NCBI GenBank assembly: GCA_009760855.2
Contig: WPIO01000008.1
Location: 7,192,501 to 7,235,000, forward strand
DNA: 42,500 nucleotides
Direction: 5' to 3'
Source of the DNA: Cristatella mucedo
Taxonomy: Eukaryota > Bryozoa > Phylactolaemata > Cristatellidae
Position numbers and translations under genes: made by a program. How positions within the stretch are numbered: the first letter of the stretch is position 1; each line of letters opens with the position of its first letter. Below are positions 34,401 through 42,197 of this stretch, one piece after another. The notes beneath the pieces were generated by a model. That model saw only the letters and a list, made by a program, of their open reading frames with translations, made no database searches and was not told the DNA's origin.

Positions 34401-36278
34401 GCAGCGGCAGCCATACTGCCAGAATTTGTTTGCGCCTGTGTGTATTTCTACATTGTTATTTTTTGCGACTTTTAGAATTAAGTCTTCCCAATGGCAGCTC
34501 TTCTCCCTGCTTCAGGTACAGCAACTAGTGGACGTGTCCCTATTTCTACCATTGTCAGGCCTTCACAAGCAAAGCACCTGAGCTGCACGTGTCTGGTTTG
34601 GCTAACAAGGGAAAGCTAAGCAGTTACGATGCAGGAGTAAGGCTGTCATGCAATGGAGCTGCAGGCAGCATGCTAGGCTGTAGTAAGACTTCAAGGTTAG
34701 TCAGTAGCACCACACTTTGTTGTCACGACTCAGGGTGCTCCAGATGGGTGACTCACAATCCAGTAAAAATGGTTGAATAAAGATAAAGACACCTTGGTCG
34801 GATGGTGGCTATTCTGATGCATTCACTTGCCTTTTTCAGGGTGGCATCAGTTTCCATGTTTGTAACATTTCTCAACCGGAGCACTATGTACAACATTGTT
34901 CGACTCACTTATTCAGCTTTTCGATGCCCTCATGTTTCGTGCCGAAACAGTGAATGCTTTTATGACGATCGCTGATTGTACTTGCAGTTGGGAATGGTCT
35001 GTCAAGCTGCAGGAGACTCTCGGTCCTTCGCATGTCCTATTCTGCGCCCAGGAGCATGGGGCATTGCTCATCGATGTGTTCGTAAAGCGTGAACTGATAT
35101 GGCACCTTTCAGGTATACTGCCCTATCGGCTTCTTTTAATTATCCTTTTTTTGTTCAAAGGGTAATGCTCGTCTTGGAGCAAACTGTCTGATCGCCTGGA
35201 TGAATGAGTTTTAGAGGAGTTGATCTCACCCTCTTATCTACTAGCGACTGGCAACAGTCTTGGCATTCCATCTGTGTCCATAGATTTGACATGCCGAGAG
35301 CCTCTTTCCCAGTGCCAATGTATTAGTTCTGTAAGAATGTGCTATGTGTACTCTCTGTGTTATTTTTGTCATTGCGGTCCACTGTGGGTTCTCTGTGGAG
35401 ATTGGTGTTTTCATGCTGGGCAGCTGTTCCTAATAAATATAATTCATTTGTATAGCTCAGGTGCTTCACATATGCCAGGGGCTCGAGCCCACGACCTCGG
35501 TCATCAAATCATTCAGCTTGACCTTGGTCGGGGCAAGCACGTTTACCAGTGGGCCAAAACAGCGGGCATGTAGTTTGTGTCCCAGGCCCTTGCACATAAC
35601 TGTTTGTACGGATTATGGACCATGCAAAAGCTTGGCTATTCTCCTTTTAGTTTGTGTGCATGGCTGAAAGCCAAGCTGTCAGTTGATCACTCTTGCTTTG
35701 GTGGTAGACTGCGATATTGGACTTTGCAGCTCCTCACTCAATTTACTGTTAATTCTTTGATCTTTGGTTTAGCTGCACCTATTGATGCTTCTTGCACTTC
35801 TGATGGGCTCTTGGAATTCTGCATGTGTTTCTATCGGGACGCCGGCATAACGGCTCTACTAATATTCCTACGGTGCTACCATGGCCAGTGCTTTAATTAG
35901 CTGACTGCGTGGTCTGATTTGTTATTTAATTTCAAAAGAGCATGATCGATGGTGCATGCTTTGCTGATTGTGGAATATCTGTGCTTGTGACGGAACTTCA
36001 AGCAATCGATGTTCCCAGCAAAACCGTTTTTAACTTCTTTTCCCCAGTGTCAGAGTCTGCAACCGTGACCACGCGGGTGTTCAAGCAATGGAAGACTAAA
36101 GGTGCAGTGGCGGTTTCATTTACACTATTTGGAACTTCATTTCTATTCATCGGATGCCATTTGAAGGGTATGTGCTTAGTTTTTAGCCTAAGTGCTTTTG
36201 CTACAATTTTAGTAGTGTACAGATGTAATGATAGTGATGTTTTGTATAGCTCCTTGAGAGAACTAAATCTCTCTCTCA

Positions 36279-36327
<49 letters not shown>

Positions 36328-39300
36328 GGCACTTTACAGGTGCTGCTAAAGGAAACATGCTAATTGGTTAATGATAGCCTGAACAGTGTCAGCGCTCATA
36401 AGCACACGAAGGAAAATTCAGGCAGACCCAGTACATGCTGTGAGGAGCAGGTGCATTTTTAGCTTCTTTGTAAATGTCGTCAAGTCAGGGGACGTCTTGA
36501 CGTCAGATGGGGGATGTGTTTCAGGCTCTGTGGAAGCATATAAACTGAAGGTACTAGAACGGTTGTGTCGCTAGCTCAGTCGGTAGTGCACTGGACCGGT
36601 AACCTGGAGGCTGAAAGATCAATATCTCGATCAAGGCAAAAATGCTCGACGTTCAGTCCTTAAACAGGTGGCACTTGGACCGGTATGCATCCAGTATGTA
36701 CCCAAGATAGCCTTGGGCAAGCAATGGCTGCAAAGTGTTGCAGCCCTACAGCTCGGAGCCTCTGCCTTTCGCACCACGTCTTGCCGAGCTGGCGATGCAT
36801 TTGCCACCGGAGCGTAGCCCGACAGACTTTGGCTGGCTACTCTTCCCGACTGCTGCTGAGGCCAATTATCCACAGTTCAAAATTACGCCATCGATTTGAG
36901 GACGACCAATATAGCTCTACTCCTCAGTGGTAATGAATTTTATTGTCACTGTGCTTCTGTCGACCAATAGGAACCGACCATCTCTTATAGCTTCGTATGC
37001 ACCTAAGCGTCTTTTCACGGAGCGACCCATAAACCTGTCAACGAATGCGTAGTTGCCACTTGCATACGTATCACACGAATCCTAGAATCGGCACTATTGC
37101 CGTGCCAGATTTGCCTGACGTAGAAGGGGCTGCTGCTCCCCCCATCGTAGATAGACCTACAGGCCAGGTCTTGGGTCTAGGCTTTGGAACCGACGAACTA
37201 CAGGCACTGTCACCAGGTGATTTGAGGTTGGTTAGAGGCTTATCGACCTGATGACCATGATGGCACACTAGGTAAGGCGGTTGCTTTCCCGAGGTCGTGG
37301 GTTCGATTCCTGCGGTGGGCAATTCTTTATCGCCACTGCAAGTGGTGGTGATAGCCATAAAGGCTCTTCTGTTGCTGTACAAAAAGAGGTTGTTTAATCA
37401 GCTAGGATTTATTTATGACGGCTGCTTAGCAGACCGGGTATGATGCATGCTGTGCTGCTTTCACTGCTGAGGACCTGGTCGCTCTAGTGGATTGAAAGTG
37501 CAGAGGCGTTTGATTGCGCTATATTTGGAGGTGCCATTTAGGGCATGGCAGCCGTCGTGGTAATCTGCTTGTGTTTCTGTTTCGCTTTTAGGAGATGTGA
37601 GTGAAGATTTTTGGAAAGGCATGCCATTACATTGCAGCAGTTAGCTGAGCTGCTGCGTCACTCCTGTGATGTTGTAGCTCATCATGGACGACTCAAAGAG
37701 CGGCTGCATGATTGTGAGGCAATTAGCAAAGGCCTTGATTTGCCTCGTCGGGTGATTCACGATAAATACCTCAGACATTCGGGTAACTGAAATTGTATGG
37801 GATTTGATGTGCTGTTGCAGATTATTTTCTGCTGTCGTTGTGCACTGCTTCGATTGATAGCGGATGTACTCCGGCCTGTACCTGCTTCAAGGTGAAGCCG
37901 ACATAGCTTTGCGGCTTAGACAATGGACTTCAGCTAGACAATTAATCGCTTAGGGAATGAATGTGAGACTGCCAAAACCCTAGCCACACCACCTGCTAAG
38001 CCGTGATAGCCCATCAGGTAAGGTGCTTGCTCTTAACGACCTAGCGTGTTTGTGGGTTCTAATACTGCAGTTGGGTAATGTAATGTATCTCCATCGGTAA
38101 CTCCACAAAGTTATAAACACCAAGTGGGTGTTACGCAGGAGAGTTTAGTATAGCACACTCACAGCCTAAGCGGCTTTCGGTACGCATTCGGTAGCCAACA
38201 GACTTCGTCTCACGAAACAAAGAAAAAGTGGGAAGCATAGCAGAGTCAGGAGAGCAGTTGAGGTAGTGACCAGCATAGAAGTAGCAGCTTAGGACCACTG
38301 AAAAGGATGTGCCATAGCCGGCAGTAGGAGAGTAGTTGTCGTTGCATAAGAATTGTGGAAGCGAGTTCCACAGTCTAGGACCTGCAGAGCTAAAGCTTCT
38401 ATCGCCAACTGTCTTTAAGCGGAGGAATGGGACAGCTAATTTATTGTCCACACAGGACCTGAGGGCACGAACAGGCTGAAACTGATGAAGCAGTTCGGCT
38501 AGGTACGAAGTAGCCAAGCCGTGGTGGGCCTTGTGGGTCAGCGTGAGAACTTTGCTCTGTATCCTTTGCTCAACCGGCAACCATCCTAGCTCTTTCAGCA
38601 AAGGAGACACGTGCTCAAACCGCTGGGACTTGAAGACTAGTCTTTTAGCCATGTTCATAGTCCGCTGCAGTGGCCTAATAGCTTTGCCATCTTCAAGTGG
38701 TGGTGATAGCCAATAAGGCTCTTCTGGCACTATACAAGTGAGGCTGTATAATAATCTAAGATTTTTTCAGTACGGCATCGTTTATGCATGAAGCCTTGTC
38801 AGTTTATGCTGGGACACAGTGCCCATAGCAGGCTGGTCAACAATGTCGCCAGCATGTGCTTATATTTACTTTAAGTTAAAACGATTTAGAGCTATCTTTT
38901 TAATATATGGTTTATGAATTTTAGTGCAGTATTTAGAGTTTGTATGTTTTGGGTTTACGGTTTTATGGGTAGATTTTGTATTTTTTTGGGTTTGGGTTTT
39001 TGGGTTTAGGTTTTAAGGTTTAGGGTTTAGTGTTTGGGTTTTAAAGAGAAACTCTTAGCAGGAAGGATATCTCAAAACGTGTTTATTAAATGGAAATAAA
39101 AACAGAGTCTGTCCACCGTGTATGTTGAGCAGCCTGCTATGGGCACTGCCCCAGTAACAGAAACTGACCTGGTTCTATGCACAATGGTGCAGTATAGCTG
39201 GTTTCTTCAGTGCTGATCTCAGCTGATGCTGTTAACCGCCGTGCTCTAGAATTAGTTTCCTAAATTCGTGGCGACCTTCGAGTGGGCCATGTCCACAGCT

Positions 39301-41118
39301 GTTGTGAGGTGTTTGCCTGAAAATTGCGCATAGTCATTGGTGAGGTTAAGGACTGTATGATATTGCTTATAGGTTTAAGGATGGCAGCATGTGGAAAGAG
39401 TTGCTGTCCCGGCTGTTGACATTAGGAGCTGCTAAATATCATCCGCAGTTTGCTGTGCACCTGCCGTTTGCAGCTGTGCAGCTCGTTTAATTGAAGTTGA
39501 GCATCGAATTTTTTCTTTGAAGTGTTTCGACCCTAGAAATAGAAAATACGATTAATACTGTAGCTACTTTCACATGCTACTTGCCATGTAGACAGCATCA
39601 GCAGCTCGAGCACATCGTAGTCACATTGCCAACTCGTGCTATTGCTGTAAAATTTTCCAAAACCCAACATGGCAGAGGGATCCCAACAAACATTGTCGGT
39701 GGCCGTGAACTGTGTAAAAACATGCCTATTAGTAGGACTATTCGTTATGTGAGTGCCACAGTAGACTGCCTGGTCGCCCCTGATATCTACCAGACGTGTT
39801 GGAAGCTGGGAGATATGTGCAAGGTATTCCCCAAGGCCGTTCGATTCAGGTGACTGTCTTTGTTTTGCTGCTGGTAGCAATATAAGCCACCTTTCCCTTT
39901 TTTCCCAACATAATTTGAGACCTATCCCCTAGCTAATCACTAATTAGTTATATTCACGTCCGGTTAGCAATTGAGCAATGCCTAAAGGCCTGGCATATAC
40001 TGTGCCTGGGAAGGAGTCTTCTGAAAGACCAAATGAAGCTGGCGGGATTTGAAGTGAAGTAGTGGTGGCCTCTGTCCAGAGGTTTTTTCAGTCTTGTCTT
40101 GCCAGTGGTACCATAGGGTTTGTGTACGTTCAGCATATTGCCAGCTTCACTGACGGCAGTTTGCATCTATCACAGAACCAGTTCCGGGTCGTGCAGAGGA
40201 ATGGCTGGTCGAGGTAAATTGGCTCATAAAACACGGCGTGAGGCACAGCTCACAGTATACCTTGCTCTAAGACCGTTTCTGCTCCGTGCGACGTGGTAAG
40301 ATTTGCTTCCATGCACTTTCGAGTTTAAACCCTACCAGGAAACAGAGAACTTTATCGCTCCACATCTCACCATGGAATGACAGCAACCCTACTGCCTACA
40401 AGTGTATGGACCAGTTTCGATATAGTATTCCTGTCAAAGCAAGCCCGAATTCTAGCAAGGTTATGTAGCTGAAGAAATCCACAGCCGGACAGCGCGGAGG
40501 CTAGGACGAGTTGCAGTACTGATAGTGGTGGATGATGATAGGCATCATGGTGGACCTTAGTGTTGAAGAATGGAGGTTTAAAACTCCAGGGACGAGGTCA
40601 TCTTGGGGGGTGGACTCTCTGATTTTGCATACGGTGCTGAAGAGGAAGTTAGACAATGGTTAGGCTAATCACCGAAAGGATTGCCAAGTATGTTGCTATT
40701 GACTTGGTGCAGTCAAGGAGATGGTTGATGGTCGACATTAGCAGTTTTGGATTGTACATCTGTGAATGTGTTATATTCTTTTAGAAGCTAGATTTTCCCC
40801 AGCTGTGATGAAAACAATTTGGTACGATTTGTGATAATACACGTATACCAGCAGAGTGCATTCCTGGAGCTCATTTCTTAAATACTCCCCCATCGGATCT
40901 TTCTAGTGTGCCCTTGAAGAAAAATGCAATGCAACAGAGTATATAGTACTGTAGCTGAAACTTATGGATTTCAACGTGTAACTCCTATGTTGTGCATTGT
41001 TCTCTGCCATGCAAACATGCACGTAGGTATATGAGCGCACACACGCGCACATGCTCACGCACGCACACAAAGGCACCTGTATATGTGTGTATATATCTGT
41101 AGGTGCAGTGTATATGTA

Positions 41119-41181
<63 letters not shown>

Positions 41182-41196
41182 TGGGTATGTATATAC

Positions 41197-41276
<80 letters not shown>

Positions 41277-41956
41277 CTGTATTTGCCTGCTGGCCTTCCG
41301 GCATGTGCAATCAGGTGCTTACAGCTGGTGCAAAACTCTGCAGCTAGGTTTGTATGTCGTTAGCATCGCAGTTGCCACATCACACCACTTCTCGTCGACC
41401 TGAACTGGCTACCAGTCAAGCAACACATCGACTTCAAGGTTCTGTCGCTCACCTTTCAGGTCCCTTCATTCTTTGGCTCCAGCCTATCTATCAGATCGAC
41501 TCTCCCACCAGGCCATGCATAGTACCACCTGCTTTTCGGAATCTAACTGTTTACCAATACCTCGTACAAACCTCGAATCCTTTGGAGACCGTGCATTTAG
41601 TTCGTATTCTCCCAAAACCTGGAACTCACTCCCGACTTGCGTCACGACATCCCATGACTTGATCAGATTTAAAAAGACCTTAAAAATGCACCTATTTATA
41701 ACAGCATTTAGTGGGTCCCTGTGATTCGTTCTTTATGTGCTTATGCGTGCTGACACTTTTGCATGCTGCCACTAACCAGACTTGCATGCTGACCCTGTGC
41801 CTGTCACCCCTAACCATGTTACTCATGTTGTTGATCAAGCATGGCACCACTCACCATTCGATCTTGTTTCCTTTGCAGCAAATGTAAAGCGACTAGAAGG
41901 AGATTTGGGTTCTCTGAGGGCGCTTATTAGGTGTATTGTTATTGTTATTATATATA

Positions 41957-41992
<36 letters not shown>

Positions 41993-42197
41993 TGTGTATG
42001 TAAATCAAATTAGCTCTTTTTAGACGTGACGAGTCGCTTTGATGCTGTGTTCTGGAGTGGGGACCTAAATTTTCGTCTTGGTCGCACTCGTGAACAAGTT
42101 GTTCAGCTCATTGCTGGGGCAAAAGACTCGGCAGCTGAAGCAAGCTGCTACGAGGCCCTCCTGAAGCATGACGAGCTGCTCATCGAGCGGAACTCAG
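20258..42197 (+). CDS. INPP5E: Inositol polyphosphate 5-phosphatase, INPP5E-like (10 exons, 3' end outside window)
   Basis: Predicted to remove the 5-phosphate of PI(3,4,5)P3 and PI(4,5)P2; in animals INPP5E acts in the primary cilium. Exons are 20258-20412, 20511-20968, 26121-26256, 26343-26471, 27250-27373, 30930-31027, 34988-35112, 36048-36167, 37678-37782 and 42024-42197. All junctions are GT-AG and all phases match, giving 541 codons plus one base. Residues 1-292 are a low-complexity, Ser-rich N-terminus. The catalytic domain starts near ELERLFPDR (311-319), then VGTWN (N329), VQE (E362, metal ligand), LQETLG (374-379), FGTSFLFIGCH (H446) and FWSGDLNFR (493-501). Human INPP5E has 644 residues, so roughly 100-150 residues including the P-(S/A)-(W/Y)-x-D-R motif and a possible CAAX box should lie to the right. 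The start ATG is the first in frame after a stop, in a G-3/G+4 context. The order ELER..FPDR then TWN and the LQETLGP block favour INPP5E over OCRL, synaptojanin or SKIP. Confidence 0.92.
20511..20968 (+). CDS. INPP5E: INPP5E-like exon 2 (disordered N-terminal region)
   Basis: Follows the acceptor ..CCATTCTAG and ends at donor GTAAGTATA (20969). It encodes residues 52-205, rich in Ser, Asp, Lys and Thr, with the stretch SSLRSLLSTDESS near its middle. No folded domain is visible. The INPP5E N-terminus is known to be variable and disordered between animals, which fits. Starts phase 2, ends phase 1. Confidence 0.8.
21052..22034 (+). other. INPP5E intron 2, part without repeats
   Basis: AT-rich intron sequence, short open frames only. 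No exon candidate in phase was found here. Confidence 0.5.
22035..23290 (-). mobile_element. Long LINE family A copy in INPP5E intron 2
   Basis: Longest copy. On the - strand it runs from an RT block near 23190-23150 (like 'GS.LG.VLFT.LY'), through the 'WMAANFL' block (23000), 'SARNLGVLF' (22850), a 140-codon frame with THCLLAYRPVQSDAYSW, LLAYLHWLPVKQRIDFKALS, to the tail hairpin (22110-22068) and an (ATT)n end at 22040. Frameshifted and not active. Confidence 0.85.
23970..24090. repeat. 26-bp minisatellite of GCCATCTTGC motifs (4 copies)
   Basis: GCCATCTTGC at 23994, 24020, 24045 and 24071, exact in all four, with variable sequence between. The core GCCATCTTG is the reverse complement of the well-known YY1 site CAAGATGGC. 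In INPP5E intron 2. Confidence 0.85.
24165..25058 (+). mobile_element. LINE family A copy split by a SINE
   Basis: 'CACGAAATCTGGGTGTTCTGTCCC..AGTGATC' to 'GCCCTGCATTGGCTCC' (24518), then after the SINE 'CACACATCGACTTCAAAGTTTGATCACTCAC' to the 3' UTR near 25030. The interruption falls within the HWLPV..DFK segment. Confidence 0.8.
24519..24690 (-). mobile_element. tRNA-derived SINE, family A, nested in a LINE
   Basis: On the - strand: 'GTGGGTTTGAATCC' B-box, 'GTGGTGATAGCCGATAAGGCTCTTCTGTTGCTATGCAAACGAGGCTGTTGAATCAGCTAAGATTG'. Younger than the LINE it splits. Confidence 0.8.
25059..25175. repeat. (GA)~42 tract between inverted LINE-tail arms
   Basis: AGTGCCCTCAGAG (25059-25071), then GA repeats to about 25153, then GATTGAGTT and CTCTGAGGGCACT (25163-25175). 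The 13-nt arms are perfectly complementary, and both are the LINE family-A tail. Confidence 0.9.
25200..25410 (+). mobile_element. LINE family C 3' fragment
   Basis: 'CCTCCCGACTCAGCTGTGCTTG', 'TAGCTACCGTATTCGCACCGAAAGC', 'GAGTGTGCTGTA', 'CTGTGGAGTTAC'-like 'GACTGTGGAGAGTTACAGATGGAGAT' follow the order in 38230-38095 (reverse). Tail lost. Confidence 0.65.
26121..26256 (+). CDS. INPP5E: INPP5E-like exon 3
   Basis: Acceptor CCTTTTGCAG, donor GTAAGG at 26257. Encodes residues 205-250, strongly acidic, ending VVQKLEELSGDSPE. It joins exon 2 across a 5.15-kb intron filled with retrotransposons. The phase (1 in, 2 out) matches both neighbours and only this frame is open. Confidence 0.78.
26343..26471 (+). 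CDS. INPP5E: INPP5E-like exon 4
   Basis: Acceptor GTGCTACAG, donor GTAGGC at 26472. Encodes residues 250-293 including SSSLPNVAVG and a basic Ser/Arg end (LSRRIGSATLR). It sits 86 bp after exon 3. The junction to exon 5 completes an Arg codon, giving ..ATLRNFLVGG.., which resembles the RSRSYLEGS run before the catalytic domain in vertebrate INPP5E. A (TG)n tract begins about 80 bp after the donor. Confidence 0.82.
26551..26646. repeat. (TG)~48 microsatellite in INPP5E intron 4
   Basis: Nearly pure TG run starting about 80 bp after the exon 4 donor, ending in GCGTGCGTGCGGGCG. Confidence 0.95.
27250..27373 (+). CDS. INPP5E: INPP5E-like exon 5 (start of catalytic domain)
   Basis: Acceptor CCTTTCATGGCAG, donor GTGAAC at 27374. 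Encodes residues 293-334: GAQELERLFPDR then TVFVGTWN. The Asn of TWN is the first conserved active-site residue of the 5-phosphatase/EEP fold. Ends on a codon boundary. Confidence 0.92.
27374..28240 (+). other. INPP5E intron 5, part without repeats
   Basis: No exon or element recognised. Remaining intron to 30929 is AT-rich apart from the TG tract. Confidence 0.5.
28290..28414. repeat. Compound TG repeat with spaced GCACAC interruptions
   Basis: TG runs interrupted by GCACAC at 28305, 28325, 28347 and 28375, each forming GTGTGCACAC palindromes. Spacings grow: 20, 22, 28 and then a final run of about 34 bp. Confidence 0.9.
30930..31027 (+). CDS. INPP5E: INPP5E-like exon 6 (VQE metal-binding motif)
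   Basis: Acceptor ACTTTTTTTCAG, donor GTACGG at 31028. Encodes VVPANLNDFFLPEVV followed by LPDIYVITVQE. The Glu of VQE (residue 362) is the conserved Mg2+ ligand. Aligns directly with the DEFLLP..DLYVIGVQE segment of INPP5E. Confidence 0.92.
31275..32312 (+). mobile_element. LINE family A, best 3' half with tail
   Basis: In INPP5E intron 6. Runs from 'CTGCAATACATGTATTGATGACATC' and 'GAATGGCAGCAAACTTTC' through a 92-codon frame (NLGVLFQSDLSLDDLIS, LVHTFVTSLLDFCNSLLAGL) to the 3' UTR, the hairpin AAAGTGCCTTGAAAGAG..CTCTGAGGGCGCTATATAC and TTATTATTAT. Shows the full end structure. Confidence 0.88.
33412..33465 (+). mobile_element. LINE family A tail fragment
   Basis: AAAGTGCCTAGAAAGAGATC..GTTCTATGAG..GCAATACA, the tail hairpin with a few changes, directly left of the Tc1-like inverted pair. 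Confidence 0.65.
33466..34017 (-). mobile_element. Tc1/mariner-like transposon, C-terminal half (copy 1)
   Basis: The - frame reads FGGRYIWQQDNDHMQTDWQV (Tc1 'QQDNaP.H' catalytic Asp region), then KYFLTNPRLVLA. The 3' part to 33470 is shared, inverted, with copy 2. The expected W-PaqSPDLNPIE segment is degraded. Confidence 0.7.
34018..34447 (+). mobile_element. Tc1/mariner-like transposon, C-terminal half (copy 2)
   Basis: A + frame reads VLVQWLNRSPNLNPVERLLR, matching the conserved SPDLNPIE-LW block with the third catalytic acidic residue (E), then LRLHVRAAPLTELF and a stop. 3' flank AGCAGAAGAGAT..CAGAAGC to CAGCCATACTGCCAGAATTTGTT mirrors copy 1. Confidence 0.75.
34988..35112 (+). CDS. INPP5E: INPP5E-like exon 7
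   Basis: Acceptor TGTACTTGCAG, donor GTATAC at 35113. Encodes WEWSVKLQETLG then SHVLFCAQEHGALL and FVKRELIWHLS. This is the INPP5E block around LQETLGP and the Leu-Ile-Trp strand. Phase 2 in, phase 1 out. Confidence 0.92.
35425..35575 (-). mobile_element. tRNA-derived SINE, family B
   Basis: On the - strand: 'CCCACTGGTAAACGTGCTTGCCCC', 'CGTGGGCTCGAGCCCC', 'GAGCTATACAAATGAATTATATTTATT'. Shares its end with the copy at 16.4 kb. Confidence 0.7.
36048..36167 (+). CDS. INPP5E: INPP5E-like exon 8 (substrate-loop strand and catalytic His)
   Basis: Acceptor CTTCTTTTCCCCAG, donor GTATGT at 36168. Encodes SATVTTRV, KTKGAVAVSFTLFGTSFLFI and then GCHLK; the His (residue 446) matches the conserved H of the family's N-x-H / T-S-H segment. 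The CT-expanded LINE tail begins less than 90 bp downstream. Confidence 0.92.
36235..36560 (-). mobile_element. LINE family A 3' end with CT-expanded hairpin
   Basis: In INPP5E intron 8. On + : GTATAGCTCCTTGAGAGAACTAAATCTCTCTCTCACA, (CT)n, CTAGGCACTTTACAGG, GTGTCAGCGCTCATAAGCAC, GTAAATGTCGTCAAGTCAGGGGACGTC. Same layout as 22060-22370. Confidence 0.85.
36268..36327. repeat. (CT)n microsatellite inside a LINE tail
   Basis: CT dinucleotides, pure from 36281 to 36326, exactly where the LINE tail has AGAAAGAGATT on the other strand. Confidence 0.95.
36565..36642 (+). mobile_element. tRNA-like sequence (SINE head or tRNA relic)
   Basis: 'GTGTCGCTAGCTCAGTCGGTAGTGCACTGGAC' has a perfect A-box/D-arm; the expected B-box is changed to AGATCAATATC and the anticodon stem does not pair well. 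Not a functional tRNA as far as can be seen. Confidence 0.6.
37256..37412 (+). mobile_element. tRNA-derived SINE, family A
   Basis: 'TGGCACACTAGGTAAGGCGGTTGC', B-box 'GTGGGTTCGATTCC', 'GCCACTGCAAGTGGTGGTGATAGCC', 'AAGGCTCTTCTGTTGCTGTACAAAAAGAGGTTGTTTAATCAGCTAGG'. Closest to the copy at 4.7 kb. Confidence 0.85.
37678..37782 (+). CDS. INPP5E: INPP5E-like exon 9
   Basis: Acceptor GATGTTGTAG, donor GTAACT at 37783. Encodes AHHGRLKERLHDCEAI followed by SKGLDLPRR, matching the G-x-V-x-E-R..DY..T...L.LPR segment between the catalytic His and the GD-N motif. The acceptor was chosen because it alone gives phase 1 and full alignment; the pyrimidine tract is weak, so the exact first base is slightly less sure. 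Confidence 0.82.
38003..38765 (+). mobile_element. SINE family A split by a LINE
   Basis: Head 'GATAGCCCATCAGGTAAGGTGC..GTGGGTTCTAATACTGCAGTTGGGTA' (38003-38078) and tail 'CAAGTGGTGGTGATAGCCAATAAGGCTCTTCT..ACTATACAAGTGAGGCTG' (38690-38760) are the two halves of one SINE. Confidence 0.75.
38076..38685 (-). mobile_element. LINE family C 3' end (199 open codons)
   Basis: The - frame from 38730 is open for 199 codons: RTMNMAKRLVFKSQ, LLKELGWLPVEQRIQSKVLT, LTHKAHHGLATSYLAELLHQ, FSSAGPRLWNSLPQFL, typical of the RT C-terminus of L2/CR1-type LINEs. Its 3' end is the ATT/ACATT repeat at 38076-38095. Well preserved, thus probably the youngest LINE here. The first residues of the frame belong to the host SINE. 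Confidence 0.85.
38930..39047 (+). repeat. Degenerate TTTAGGG/TTTGGG telomere-like tract
   Basis: TTTTGGGTTTACGG, TTTGGGTTTGGGTTTTTGGG, TTTAGGTTTTAAGG, TTTAGGGTTTAG and TTTGGGTTTT follow one another with few other bases. In INPP5E intron 9. Confidence 0.75.
39533..40166 (-). other. Two open - strand frames inside INPP5E intron 9, unresolved
   Basis: 39880-39533 reads ESNGLGEYLAHISQLPTRLV, DIRGDQAVYCGTHITNSP, CWDPSAMLGFGKFYSNS; 40166-39954 reads EAGNMLNVHKPYGTTGKTRL, RGHHYFTSNPASFIWSFRRL. Both look protein-like and could be one broken mobile-element gene, but no family is recognised, and a + frame (39581-39853) covers the first. Confidence 0.25.
40395..40505 (-). mobile_element. LINE family A fragment
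   Basis: 'GGACCAGTTTCGATATAGTATTCCTGTCAAAGCAAGCCCGAATTCTAG' matches 22733-22780, the region between FVTS and the INA-R-C block, in reverse orientation. Confidence 0.6.
41110..41180. repeat. (TA)n microsatellite
   Basis: About 30 TA repeats with a few TGTATA starts, followed by GGGTATGTATATACATATATG and the TG tract. Confidence 0.95.
41200..41276. repeat. (TG)n microsatellite
   Basis: TG run with one A and a GCGCGC patch, directly before the LINE copy at 41285. Confidence 0.95.
41285..41955 (+). mobile_element. LINE family A 3' end next to INPP5E exon 10
   Basis: 'CTGCTGGCCTTCCGGCATGTGCAATCAGG', 'GGTGCAAAACTCTGCAGCTAGG', frame YLSDRLSHQAMHSTTCFSES / TWNSLPTCVTTSHDLIRFKK, 3' UTR, hairpin AAAGCGACTAGAAGGAGATT..GTTCTCTGAGGGCGCTTAT and ATTGTTATTGTTATTATA. 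Confidence 0.85.
41955..42000. repeat. (TG)n microsatellite abutting the splice acceptor
   Basis: TG run with CGCGCG in its centre, ending 24 bp before exon 10. Confidence 0.95.
42024..42197 (+). CDS. INPP5E: INPP5E-like exon 10 (FW-GD-NFR motif)
   Basis: Acceptor TTAGCTCTTTTTAG, donor GTATTC at 42198. Encodes DVTSRFDAVFWSGDLNFRL, the diagnostic 5-phosphatase motif 1, then a helical run ending LLKHDELLIERNS, equivalent to LLQHDQL in vertebrates. A LINE tail and TG repeat end within about 25 bp of the acceptor. The next coding exon is not in the window. Confidence 0.93.

Noticed and set aside
36565-36642. Functional tRNA gene
   Set aside because: The D-arm fits but the T-arm/B-box is broken and the anticodon stem does not pair.
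37045-37255. + frame RIGTIAVPDLPDVEGAAAPP..
   Set aside because: Protein-like text directly before a SINE, but no splice sites in phase with INPP5E and no recognised family.
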